DNA of 15,814 bases from Pedobacter sp. UBA1654 (GCA_002320935.1 DCLG01000037.1:24930-40743), one strand, 5' to 3'. Counted from the first letter of the stretch, positions 1 through 7,409 are shown. Made by a program: numbers and translations. Notes: generated from the letters alone by a model not told the origin.

Positions 1-302
1 AGTTTTACCTTGTCTACAATACCCTGCAGGTTCGCAGCCGTGTTTTGTGGTGAGATGCCCCGAAGGATATCATTGGCGCCAAGTTCAAGCACAAAGATAT
101 CGATCTGCTGATCCAGTAATAAGTCGATACGGCTGAGTCCGCCGGCAGAGGTTTCGCCGCTTACACCTGCATTGATCACCTTATACTCCAGTCCGGCGGC
201 ATTGATCTTTTCCTGCAATAATGCCGGTAAAGATTCAACGGAAACATTTGAGAGCCCATAACCGGCCGTAAGGCTATCACCAAAAAATAGAATGTTCTGC
301 AT
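1..302 (-). CDS. SGNH/GDSL esterase, TesA-like arylesterase (3' end outside window)
   Basis: Only the first 100 codons lie in the window; the gene runs off the left edge. The protein begins MQNILFFGDSLTAGYGL, which holds the block I motif GDSLT of SGNH hydrolases with the nucleophile Ser10. Block II is visible as NAGVSGET (residues 44-51) and block III as GAND (75-78). This layout matches the TesA/arylesterase branch, which hydrolyses acyl or aryl esters and thioesters. No signal peptide precedes the GDSL motif with this start, so the visible form looks cytoplasmic, whereas TesA of E. coli is exported. The start is the ATG whose complement is at 300-302; the protein begins directly with the first beta strand, as usual. 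It is divergent from the SGNH-GH20 gene, with a 142-base spacer between them. Family call is firm; substrate is unknown. Confidence 0.9.
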   Translation of the reverse strand, partial: MQNILFFGDSLTAGYGLSNVSVESLPALLQEKINAAGLEYKVINAGVSGETSAGGLSRIDLLLDQQIDIFVLELGANDILRGISPQNTAANLQGIVDKVK

Positions 303-444
303 GCAGGCTAAACTTGAGCCAGCCCCTTTATGTTTGCTTAAACTTGAATTTGCCGGATCATTCCAAGATAAAGTCCTAAATTGATACACATCCATAGGGT
401 CATGCAAGAAAATAATTTATATTTTAGGAAACACTCTAAAAGAT
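303..444. promoter_or_regulatory. Divergent intergenic region with weak promoter candidate
   Basis: This 142-base AT-rich spacer separates two genes that are read outward, so it should hold promoters for both. TATATTTT at 418-425 is one base off the Bacteroidota -7 consensus TAnnTTTG and lies about 20 bases before the ATG at 445. No clear TTTG -33 element sits at the right distance. The 9-mer taaacttga occurs twice (309-317 and 339-347), which could be chance. The promoter call is tentative. Confidence 0.25.
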
Positions 445-3021
445 ATGAAGCGACTTTTTTCTGTTTTGATTTTATTGCTCATGGCACAGCAAGTACTGCT
501 GGCTCAGGCTAAAAAGCCTCTTTATCCCGACTCCATTTTCTCAACCTACTATCATCAGCGATATAGCTTCTTTCAGGAACTGCCGCAAACAGCAGGCGAC
601 ATCATTTTTCTGGGGAACAGCATTACCGACGGCAGTGAATGGAATGAACTTTTCGGGGATAAGAAGTTAAAGAACCGCGGCATCAGCGGCGACAATACCA
701 TGGGTGTTCTTCATAGGATTGACGAAGTGGCAAAACGTAAACCAGCTAAAGTTTTTCTGATGATTGGTACCAACGACTTGGCCAGAAACATTAAACCCGA
801 CAGCGTGCTTAAAAACATCTTCATCATTGCAGATTACCTGCGCGAGCAATCGCCGGCAACCAGGTTGTACATTCAAAGCATACTGCCAGTGAATAATGTA
901 TATGGAATGTTCAAGGGGCATACTGGTAAAGGCAAGGAAGTTCTTCAGATTAATGCTGCATTGGAAGCAAATGCACAGCCAAAGCATTACACTTATATTG
1001 ACCTTCACACCTCCTTCAGTGACCAGACAGGCAAGTTGAATGCTGGTCTGAGCAACGATGGGCTGCACTTGAAGGGGAACGCATATCTGCTGTGGAAGCA
1101 TCTGATTTATCCTCATGTCTATGATCTTCAGCCTCAGCCTTCGCTTATTCCACTGCCACAATCCCTCAGCTGGAACAAAGGTGAATTTCCACTTTACGCA
1201 TGCAAGACCATCGTGATTAAAGACGAAGCACTGCGTAAGGAAGGCGAAATGCTGCAAGCACACTTTGCTGAAAAAGGCCTTCAAATGAAGCTTTCGAAAG
1301 AAGTTAGAGACGGAGCGCCATACATAGAACTTGTGCTGGACAAAAACTTCCATACCCCGCAGTTTTCGGAGGAAGGTTATCGGCTGGATGCAGACTCCAA
1401 AAAGATCAGCATTGCAGGTGCGACCAGTCACGGTGTGTTTAACGGCATCCAGACACTTCAACAGCTAGACCGCGACGGGGTAATGATCAAAGCCTGTAAG
1501 ATCACCGACTGGCCTTCGTTCTCCTGGCGGGCATTTATGAACGATGTGGGCAGGAACTATCAATCGATGGAATCGCTGAAGAAACAAATCGATGTGATGT
1601 CCAGGCACAAGCTGAACATCTTCCACTTCCATCCAACGGAGGATGTGGCCTGGCGCATCGCCATTAAAAAGTATCCGGAGTTAACCGCACCAGAACACAT
1701 GACCAGAAACAAAGGCATGTACTACACGGAAGCGGAGATAAAAGAACTGATCGCATACTGCAAGGAACGCTATATCACTTTTATACCTGAAATAGATATG
1801 CCGGGGCATAGCGCTGCTTTTAAGCGGGCCATGAAAACGGACATGCAGTCGGATTCTGGCATGTTTATATTAAAGAATATCCTTCGCGAGTTAATAGAAA
1901 CGTACGACTTCCCGTACATACATATTGGTGCAGATGAGGTAAAGATCACGAATAAAAACTTTGTGCCCGAAATGACAAAGTTTATCCAGGGATTTGGGAA
2001 AAAGGTAATTGGCTGGGAACCCGGAGGCAACTTCACAGATAATACCATACGGCAGATGTGGATGGATGATAACGCACATATTTCCGGACAGTCCAATATC
2101 CAGTATATTGACTCCAAACACCTTTACCTGAACCACATGGATCCTCTGGAAGCCGTTGTAACCATTTTCAACAGACGGATTTCCAATGTAGATAAAGCAA
2201 ATGGGAATGCACTAGGCGCAACATTATGCATGTGGCACGACAGGGCGGTTGCCACGGAATCTGACATCGCAGAAATGAATCCCCTTTACCCTGGTATGCT
2301 CACTTTTGCGGAAAGAATCTGGCGCGGCGGTGGGCAACAAGGATGGGTCGCTGATATTGGCAGTCCAGGTACCACACGGGCGCAGCAGTTTTTAGAATTC
2401 GAAAACCGGCTGCTTGATCAGCAGCAACAAAGCCTGTCGGAACTCCCATTTCCTTACAAGCGGCAGTCTGCAAGCATTTGGAAACTGTATGGCCCCTACC
2501 CTAATGAAGGTGATCTTACCAAAAGCTTTGCACCGGAAGGTAAGCATCTGAGCAAAATCAAAGCTGCGAAGGAAGTTGTAGGCGGAACAATCGTATGGCG
2601 ACACTGGTGGGCCCCGCTGATCAGTGGTGTGCTGGATGATGCAAAAGAAAACTCCACCTGGTATGCGAGCAGCAGGATTTGGAGTGATGATGACAGCGTC
2701 ACCGATTTCTGGATCGGCTTCAATAACCTCTCCCGCTCTCCTGCTACGGACTCACCGGAACCTGGCACATGGGACAATCACCAAAGCAAGATCTGGGTGA
2801 ATGGTATTTTAATTGATCCGCCGAACTGGAAAAGAGCCGGACAGAAAGGACATTCGGAAATCCCCTTGATCGATGAGGGTTACGAGTATCGTGCGCCTGC
2901 GAAGATATCCTTGAAAAAAGGCTGGAATGAGGTACTGATAAAATCGCCGATTGGTGGCTTCAAAGGAAAAGATTGGCAGAACCCGGAGAAATGGATGTTC
3001 ACGTTTGTACAGGCTGATTAA
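445..3021 (+). CDS. Secreted fusion: SGNH esterase + GH20 beta-N-acetylhexosaminidase
   Basis: This 858-residue protein starts with a signal peptide (about 1-21, cut before QAKKPLYP). Residues 50-225 form an SGNH hydrolase: GNSIT (57-61, nucleophile Ser59), SGDN (81-84), GTND (108-111) and NDGLHLKG (204-211) giving the Asp205/His208 pair. From about 233 (SLIPLPQS) to 350 lies a GH20 N-terminal accessory domain. The GH20 barrel spans about 355-630, with EIDMPGH (449-455), HIGADE (493-498; catalytic Asp497-Glu498), CMWHD and ERIW. Residues 670-858 form a C-terminal region rich in beta strands and Trp that I cannot name. The expected activity is removal of ester groups (acetyl, for example) together with release of N-acetylhexosamine from glycans in the periplasm or outside the cell. 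The segment between PGH and GADE is only about 40 residues, shorter than in classical GH20 enzymes. Domains are clear; substrate is inferred. Confidence 0.93.
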   Translation: MKRLFSVLILLLMAQQVLLAQAKKPLYPDSIFSTYYHQRYSFFQELPQTAGDIIFLGNSITDGSEWNELFGDKKLKNRGISGDNTMGVLHRIDEVAKRKPAKVFLMIGTNDLARNIKPDSVLKNIFIIADYLREQSPATRLYIQSILPVNNVYGMFKGHTGKGKEVLQINAALEANAQPKHYTYIDLHTSFSDQTGKLNAGLSNDGLHLKGNAYLLWKHLIYPHVYDLQPQPSLIPLPQSLSWNKGEFPLYACKTIVIKDEALRKEGEMLQAHFAEKGLQMKLSKEVRDGAPYIELVLDKNFHTPQFSEEGYRLDADSKKISIAGATSHGVFNGIQTLQQLDRDGVMIKACKITDWPSFSWRAFMNDVGRNYQSMESLKKQIDVMSRHKLNIFHFHPTEDVAWRIAIKKYPELTAPEHMTRNKGMYYTEAEIKELIAYCKERYITFIPEIDMPGHSAAFKRAMKTDMQSDSGMFILKNILRELIETYDFPYIHIGADEVKITNKNFVPEMTKFIQGFGKKVIGWEPGGNFTDNTIRQMWMDDNAHISGQSNIQYIDSKHLYLNHMDPLEAVVTIFNRRISNVDKANGNALGATLCMWHDRAVATESDIAEMNPLYPGMLTFAERIWRGGGQQGWVADIGSPGTTRAQQFLEFENRLLDQQQQSLSELPFPYKRQSASIWKLYGPYPNEGDLTKSFAPEGKHLSKIKAAKEVVGGTIVWRHWWAPLISGVLDDAKENSTWYASSRIWSDDDSVTDFWIGFNNLSRSPATDSPEPGTWDNHQSKIWVNGILIDPPNWKRAGQKGHSEIPLIDEGYEYRAPAKISLKKGWNEVLIKSPIGGFKGKDWQNPEKWMFTFVQAD

Positions 3022-3048
3022 ATTTCTATTCATCAAAAAACTGAGTAA

Positions 3049-3576
3049 ATGAATATACAACCGATATTGGAAACCGGCGAGATTAAACTATGTCCATTGT
3101 TAGCCACCGATTTTGAACCGCTATATGCAGTGGCTTCAGATCCGGCGATCTGGCTGCAACACCCCAACAAAGACCGCTGGAGAAAGGATGTATTCAGTAG
3201 CTTTTTTGAAGGGGCATTGCAAAGTAAAGGGGCTTTTAAAATAGTGGACAAATTGAGTGGTGATGTACTTGGCAGCAGCAGGTTCTACGATCTGAATGAG
3301 CAGGACAGCAGCATATTCATTGGTTATACCTTTTATGCGGTAGAATACTGGGGAAAAGGTATAAACCATGCTGTAAAAACATTGATGTTAAATTATGCTT
3401 TTCAGTTTGTTTCAAAAGTTTACTTCCATATCGGGGCGACAAACATCCCTTCCCAGATTTCCATCGGCAGACTGGGTGCGGTTAAAGTTGGCGAACAGGA
3501 AGTAACCTACTTTGCTGAGCTGCCGAAGTTGAACTTTGTATATGAGATTAGCAGAACGAACTGGAAAGGGTCTTAG
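3049..3576 (+). CDS. GNAT acetyltransferase, RimJ/RimL type
   Basis: This 175-residue protein has the layout of the Acetyltransf_3 branch of the GNAT superfamily, which moves an acetyl group from acetyl-CoA to an amine such as a protein N-terminus or a small molecule. The start is a short strand with ETGEIKLCPL (8-17). The acetyl-CoA loop is at 98-110, with WGKG (101-104) in place of the common Q/RxxGxG. The motif B tail is seen as N132, S135 and RLGAVKVGEQ (141-150). It looks cytosolic: no signal peptide and no membrane segment. It begins 27 bases after the GH20 gene on the same strand and may be co-transcribed with it, though no functional link is visible. The size is usual for the family, and the substrate cannot be told from sequence. 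Confidence 0.87.
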   Translation: MNIQPILETGEIKLCPLLATDFEPLYAVASDPAIWLQHPNKDRWRKDVFSSFFEGALQSKGAFKIVDKLSGDVLGSSRFYDLNEQDSSIFIGYTFYAVEYWGKGINHAVKTLMLNYAFQFVSKVYFHIGATNIPSQISIGRLGAVKVGEQEVTYFAELPKLNFVYEISRTNWKGS

Positions 3577-3648
3577 CGGACACGAGCAGCTAATGGTAAA
3601 ATATTCAGCTGAGGATAATTGGGCATGAACGTTGAGGGACTTAGATCG

Positions 3649-4251
3649 ATGAAGCGATCCGATTTTTACAATAAAAAAAGTAGCTGGCCAGTGCTACTTG
3701 CCTTGGCGCTATTATTATACCCGAGGACAGCATCCGCTCAGAAAATAGAGCGCGAATACGCCATTAGAACCACGCAAGTACCTGAACAGGCTTTAAAATA
3801 TGTGAATCAAGTATTTGATGAGCGGCGAACAAAATGGTATGCCGAAGAGAGTCAGAAAGGCCGAAGCATAGAGGCCAAAGTAAAACAAGATGGCACCATT
3901 TACAGTATTGAGTTTGATGAGGACGGAAAACTTCAGGATATAGAAACACTCATCAGGTTCAGATCTTTACCTGAAGCGCTTCAAAATGCGATTATGAACT
4001 CGCTTGAAGCAGAATTTAGTCGCATTAAAATCCACAAGGTGCAGCGACAATGGACCGGACCTGCCGAAACCCTGCAGCTACTTCTGGCGAAAAAGAAACC
4101 TGAAGAAAAGTACATGACCAGGTATGAACTCGTGATCAGGGGTAATCAAGACAATCGCACTTCCGACTACGAAGTGCTTGTCGATGACAAGGGCACACTG
4201 ATCCGCAAATCTAGAATCATCCAAAAAGACAGTCCGCACTTACTCTTTTAA
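3649..4251 (+). CDS. Secreted PepSY-like protein of unknown function
   Basis: The reading frame is open from a TTG at 3619, with ATGs at 3625 and 3649. I prefer 3649 because it gives a compact signal peptide (MKRSDFYNKKSSW followed by a hydrophobic LLALALLLY and an ASAQ cut site) and has GAGGGA about 9 bases upstream. The 3625 start would add eight residues and cannot be excluded. The mature part (about 170 residues) looks like two divergent PepSY-like alpha/beta units: one with IYSIEFDEDGKL in its middle and one near the end with YELVIRG and DYEVLVDDKGTLI. Such periplasmic folds are common in Bacteroidota, often without a known role. It ends 7 bases before the DUF2490 gene, so the two are almost certainly one transcript. 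The gene is firm; the fold assignment is moderate. Confidence 0.75.
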   Translation: MKRSDFYNKKSSWPVLLALALLLYPRTASAQKIEREYAIRTTQVPEQALKYVNQVFDERRTKWYAEESQKGRSIEAKVKQDGTIYSIEFDEDGKLQDIETLIRFRSLPEALQNAIMNSLEAEFSRIKIHKVQRQWTGPAETLQLLLAKKKPEEKYMTRYELVIRGNQDNRTSDYEVLVDDKGTLIRKSRIIQKDSPHLLF

Positions 4252-4258
4252 GAACCTT

Positions 4259-4927
4259 ATGAAATGTTACCTGATCCTAGCGCTGTTAACCTTGATAAGT
4301 TCAATGGCCTCCGCGCAGAACCAGTTTGGAATTATACCGGTTATCAACACCAGCATCAAACTGCAAAATGACTGGAAAATCAACAGCAAACTGGAAGGGC
4401 GACAGCTTTTAAAGCAGCATCCTTTTCCACGCGATGAAAGTGAACGGATTTTCGAGCGGTTAGACCTTGAAGTGCTGGCCAACAAAGCGCTCAATTCATC
4501 GAATGATGTAGGTTTGGGTTATTTGATCCGGCAAGAAGAAGGTGAATTCATCCATCGTTTCATTCAACAATATGCCTATACTCAAAAACTGTACAGCTCT
4601 CGGCTGAGTCACCGTTTCCGAACCGACCAAACTTTTCAAAAGAATGAGGCAGTAGAGTTTCGCCTGCGCTATCGTGCCAGTTGGGAAAAGCCGCTGAGCG
4701 GTTTACAGGTAGACCCAAAAGAGTTTTACCTTAAGCTCAACAACGAATACCTTGGCATTCTGCAGGATGCAAAGGAGAACCTGGAAATCCGTGGGCTCGC
4801 AGCAGTTGGTTATACCATTGGTGAGGATAATCGCATAGAAACTGGAGCTGATTACCGAATGGAAGAAGTTTTCACGCAGCTGCAACACAAGTTATTTTTA
4901 AGCATTGGCTTTTACCATAACTTCTAG
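4259..4927 (+). CDS. DUF2490 family outer-membrane beta-barrel protein
   Basis: This 222-residue protein has a signal peptide (about 1-19, ending SMASAQ). The rest alternates hydrophobic and polar residues in short strands with Arg/Glu-rich turns, as in small outer-membrane barrels. The strand pattern WKINSKLEGRQLL near the start and the last ten residues FLSIGFYHNF, with a terminal Phe, fit the barrel-insertion signal and the DUF2490 family of Bacteroidota. The role of this family is not known. It follows the PepSY-like gene by 7 bases, so the pair may act as a periplasmic plus outer-membrane unit; that is inference from spacing. No terminator is evident directly after it. Confidence 0.82.
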   Translation: MKCYLILALLTLISSMASAQNQFGIIPVINTSIKLQNDWKINSKLEGRQLLKQHPFPRDESERIFERLDLEVLANKALNSSNDVGLGYLIRQEEGEFIHRFIQQYAYTQKLYSSRLSHRFRTDQTFQKNEAVEFRLRYRASWEKPLSGLQVDPKEFYLKLNNEYLGILQDAKENLEIRGLAAVGYTIGEDNRIETGADYRMEEVFTQLQHKLFLSIGFYHNF

Positions 4928-4990
4928 ATAAAGAAGTATATACCTGCTACTCCTATCTCGCAAGGTTTATCTATAGAAAGGAAAGGGACA

Positions 4991-5206
4991 GTGGAATCGT
5001 TTATTACTGCTTTGTTCCGGGACAAGAAAAGTCCGAAGTTCATCATCGACAAGTATATGTATTTCCCTTTAAATGATAGCGTACCGTCAAAGGAACGAGA
5101 GACAATAAACGGTGCATTAATGGATACTTTGAAAAACAGACACAGCGGTGTCGTCTGGCAAATATGGCTACTTTCTTACAATTTAGGATTGATCTGTAAA
5201 CGATAG
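4991..5206 (+). CDS. Orphan 71-codon reading frame, possible gene remnant
   Basis: The frame opens with a GTG and gives 71 residues with protein-like composition (for example FITALFRDKKSPKF and FPLNDSVPSKERETIN). It is also open for 21 codons upstream of the GTG, back to the stop of the DUF2490 gene, and that stretch contains no ATG. It may therefore be the tail of a lost gene rather than a complete one. I do not recognise a family. There is no signal peptide or membrane segment. It ends next to a small inverted repeat shared with the convergent YcxB-like gene. Confidence 0.3.
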   Translation: MESFITALFRDKKSPKFIIDKYMYFPLNDSVPSKERETINGALMDTLKNRHSGVVWQIWLLSYNLGLICKR

Positions 5207-5225
5207 TAACTTATATTTATCGTTT
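5198..5225. terminator. Short inverted repeat between convergent genes
   Basis: AAACGATA (5198-5205) is a perfect inverted match to TATCGTTT (5218-5225), with a 12-base AT-rich loop. It sits exactly between the end of the 71-codon frame and the end of the convergent YcxB-like gene, where a bidirectional terminator is expected. The stem is only 8 bp and AT-rich, with no long T run, so the call is weak. Confidence 0.3.
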
Positions 5226-5711
5226 GGTTATCTTTAAAGAATCTAATAATTGTATTACAAAAGCCGCATTTGAAGATTTCATTTGTCGCTTATCAAGAAT
5301 GACGTATTGGTTCCGGGACAAGTAGAAGAACAAAAATATCTTGGTGTCGTAATCGGCGTATAAATCAACTAAATTGGAGAAAGTCTGATTACCATCGCTA
5401 TCCGTTATTAATTTAGAATCATCTGTGATCTTGATGTTCATCTCATTTGACGAAGCTCTGCTTATCTTAATACTATTAAACACAGTATTAATGTAAATAA
5501 TGGGCCGCAGCAGCATAAAAAGAGCTAAAAGGTATACGAGAATAGTACTTTCAGAGAAGAACCCATCAAACACAATTTGAATAGTCAAAATACCTAAAAG
5601 CATGAAAAGTCCGAGGATCGGTGAAATATAGGTGTATTTGTAACCGAAATAATGTTTAGCAATTGCTTTCTTGTAATCCCCGTCCGAGATTCTTTGAGAA
5701 AATTCAATCAT
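5217..5711 (-). CDS. YcxB-like membrane protein
   Basis: This is a 164-residue protein. The N-terminal segment is followed by two adjacent membrane helices at about 28-48 and 57-75, then a cytosolic C-terminal part (about 85-160). The C-terminal part contains FSNLVDLYADYDTKIFLFFY and QYVILDKRQM, the pattern of the YcxB-like domain, in which a strand with a small polar residue is followed by a (V/I)(I/L)(P/D)KR motif. The function of YcxB proteins is not known. The gene is convergent with the preceding plus-strand frame and stands alone. The start ATG (complement at 5709-5711) is the first in the frame and gives the usual family length. The domain name rests on pattern memory, so confidence is moderate. 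Confidence 0.68.
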   Translation of the reverse strand: MIEFSQRISDGDYKKAIAKHYFGYKYTYISPILGLFMLLGILTIQIVFDGFFSESTILVYLLALFMLLRPIIYINTVFNSIKISRASSNEMNIKITDDSKLITDSDGNQTFSNLVDLYADYDTKIFLFFYLSRNQYVILDKRQMKSSNAAFVIQLLDSLKITKR

Positions 5712-5928
5712 AAGGAGGTACAGGCAAATATGGTTTTAATGGCAGGGTTCTTTTTACAGCCAAGCATTAAAAGTTGCACCAGATGGAGCGAGAGGAAGCG
5801 CTTGTTCATTTTAAACTAATTTGATTTAACTAAAATATAGATTCCAGTTCAAAAATGATAAAAAATAAGCGACTGAGTTAACACTTCACTGATACATACC
5901 ATGCACGCACACCGGGCTGAATTGCTTC
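5712..5928. other. Intergenic region with no convincing gene
   Basis: This AT-rich spacer lies upstream of the YcxB-like gene. On the plus strand AAGGAGGT (5712-5719) stands 10 bases before an ATG at 5730 that opens a 29-codon frame (5730-5819). The product resembles no family I know, and Shine-Dalgarno signals are weak predictors in Bacteroidota, so I do not call it a gene. Nothing else was supported. Confidence 0.4.
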
Positions 5929-6033
5929 ATGAATGAGGTTCTGGGTGTATATATCGGTGATTCCGGACCAAGCTTATCGCTTGAAGATCCGTCGGATTAT
6001 CCGTATATTAATCTCAAAAACAATTTTTTATGA
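5929..6033 (+). CDS. 34-codon frame overlapping the DUF6624 start
   Basis: The frame runs from an ATG at 5929 to a TGA at 6031-6033 that overlaps the ATG of the next gene in an ATGA arrangement. The peptide includes GVYIGDSGPSLSLEDPSDYP, whose composition is more protein-like than random. The frame is also open for 12 codons upstream of the ATG. It could be a small leader gene translationally coupled to the DUF6624 gene, or the 3' tail of a lost gene. There is no signal peptide and no recognisable family. Confidence 0.28.
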   Translation: MNEVLGVYIGDSGPSLSLEDPSDYPYINLKNNFL

Positions 6034-6683
6034 GACCTTTCATTTCCCTGCTGCTAATTTTATGGTCTTACACATTCAATGTATCTGCCCAGAAAAAGTT
6101 TAATCAAGTGCTTACAGATAGTTTAAATAGCTGGGTTGTATTTGATCAAATCGCCGCTAAAAGTCCTGAAGGAAAGTACAAACTAATGAGCAGAGCGCGG
6201 CTAGAACAATTTAAGGACAGTGTATTTACAACTCATCAGAAATTATTAAGCCAAGTATTTGAAAAGTATGGCTATCCTGGATACGATATGGTCGGTAAGG
6301 AAGCTTCCAATCACTTTTGGCTCATGGTTCAGCATTGTGATAAACAACCAAATTTTCAGCAAAAAGTGCTTAAAGCGATGAAAAAGGAAGTTGACAGCGG
6401 TAATGCTCACCCTCAAAATTTTGCATATTTAACCGATCGAGTACGACTTAATACTTCTCAAAAGCAGGTCTATGGCACTCAAATAACATACAATACCGAT
6501 AGCTGTCAAGCTATACCAAGGGCCTTGGTAGATAGTGCAACTGTAAACCAGCGCAGAAAACAAGTAGGCTTGCCGCCGATTGAAGTTTATTTAAATGAAA
6601 TGTCAGCGCTTCACTTTATGATGAATAAGGCTTCGTATGAGAAAAAAGGCATTCTAAAGCCTAAAATATTAAAGCTGCCATAG
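6030..6683 (+). CDS. Secreted DUF6624 domain protein
   Basis: This 217-residue protein has a signal peptide (about 1-20, MRPFISLLLILW ending in NVSAQ). The mature part carries the run of motifs I associate with DUF6624: YGYPGYDMVG (80-89), FWLMVQHCD (96-104), FAYLTDRVRL (131-140), QVYGTQ (146-151) and RRKQVGLPPIEVY (175-187). The conserved His102, Asp135, Arg136 and Gln151 look like a functional cluster, but no activity is established for the family. Its signal peptide makes it periplasmic or surface-located. The start is the ATG at 6030, which overlaps the TGA of a 34-codon frame. Neighbours are unrelated, so context does not help. The family call is fairly firm; the role is unknown. Confidence 0.82.
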   Translation: MRPFISLLLILWSYTFNVSAQKKFNQVLTDSLNSWVVFDQIAAKSPEGKYKLMSRARLEQFKDSVFTTHQKLLSQVFEKYGYPGYDMVGKEASNHFWLMVQHCDKQPNFQQKVLKAMKKEVDSGNAHPQNFAYLTDRVRLNTSQKQVYGTQITYNTDSCQAIPRALVDSATVNQRRKQVGLPPIEVYLNEMSALHFMMNKASYEKKGILKPKILKLP

Positions 6684-6694
6684 TTTAGATTATG

Positions 6695-6729
6695 CTCATA
6701 TTAATTGATCATACCCATGATCTTATGAG
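6695..6729 (+). terminator. Two-tier hairpin after the DUF6624 gene
   Basis: An outer repeat CTCATA (6695-6700) / TATGAG (6724-6729) encloses an inner perfect repeat GATCAT (6707-6712) / ATGATC (6717-6722) with a 4-base loop. It begins 11 bases after the DUF6624 stop. The stem is AT-rich with an asymmetric bulge, and no T run follows, so it is only a possible transcript end. Confidence 0.3.
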
Positions 6730-7193
6730 TATAAAAATTCCCATGAATAAAAAAGCGAAGTTGTGATTGAATTCAGCTTTCGTCATTTCTGACCTATATC
6801 CTCCTAGCTCGCTCATTAAGATTCTTTTTTGGATGGACAGCTTCGGATTTAGTTACTTAAAAAAGCTGTTCATAATTATCCATTTAAATGGTTCCAAGCC
6901 AAGCATTTCATTAACCCTCTCATCTTTAATGAAGTTTAGGGTCGATAGCCGTTGCTGATATAAATCAGATTGTCTCCAGTGATGCTATGGCGGCAGCGTC
7001 TAAACTACCACGCCCACGTTATTTCATGCTCTTTATCGCTATTCTTTGTTGGCCGTAGTAGCCGGAGAACATTTTCTGGTTATGTTAAACTTCATCCCTT
7101 TTCTCCTATTTAGCAACTTCGATTAATTTTTCACGACATTTTCGTCAATGAAAAGCTTTTTCTTTGATTATCTACGATGTCTTTAACTTTCAT
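6709..7193 (-). pseudogene. Decayed minus-strand coding sequence
   Basis: Several short minus-strand stretches read like protein but are broken by stops and frame changes. From 6984 to 6853 there are 43 codons with QQRLSTLNFIKDERVNEMLG and ending WIIMNSFFK, then TAA. The same frame stays open for 47 more codons to 6709, including a possible 35-codon frame from an ATG at 6816 with a hydrophobic end (FAFLFMGIFILI). Just upstream, 7020-6968 reads GRGSLDAAAIASLETI in the next frame, joining the first piece through a one-base shift. At 7193 an ATG opens MKVKDIVDNQRKSF, which faintly recalls the N-terminus of some aldehyde dehydrogenases, and stops after 20 codons. The pieces may come from one or more lost genes. 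I cannot assign a family. Confidence 0.4.
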
Positions 7194-7409
7194 GATCAAA
7201 CAGGATGCATTTTAAAGCTTAACGAAAGACAATTCTAAGGCAAGCTACAAAAAATCACATTATAATTCAGGCCCTTAATGCTCCTTCTATGAGATTTAGA
7301 AGTTTTTTTAGGTTAGAACAACTTATTGTTCAGAATCATAATTTTTTTCTTTGAATATTTCTATATTGACTTAAAATTAACAAAACTTTAAATTAACCAG
7401 ATTTAGATT
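7194..7409. promoter_or_regulatory. AT-rich leader region upstream of susC-like gene
   Basis: This region must carry the promoter of the SusC-SusD operon. It holds a perfect hairpin GAACAA (7316-7321) CTTA TTGTTC (7326-7331) about 80 bases before the start codon, a possible operator or leader structure. The 70 bases before the ATG are almost pure A/T. They include TTTG at 7350-7353 and TATATTG at 7362-7368, but these are not spaced like a normal Bacteroidota -33/-7 pair. The exact promoter is not resolved. Confidence 0.3.

Noticed and set aside
309..347. 9-base direct repeat taaacttga, two copies 30 bases apart
   Set aside because: Too short and AT-rich to distinguish from chance; kept only as a note in the divergent region.
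667..1461. 264-codon open frame on the minus strand
   Set aside because: It lies fully inside the SGNH-GH20 gene, whose product has clear motifs in the plus-strand frame; the minus translation has no recognisable domain.
5712..5819. AAGGAGGT followed by an ATG and a 29-codon frame
   Set aside because: The Shine-Dalgarno match is good, but such signals are weak evidence in Bacteroidota and the peptide shows no family pattern.
6767..6958. 63-codon plus-strand frame in the gene-poor stretch
   Set aside because: It has low-complexity Leu/Ser/Ile content and non-ATG start, and the opposite strand reads more like protein.
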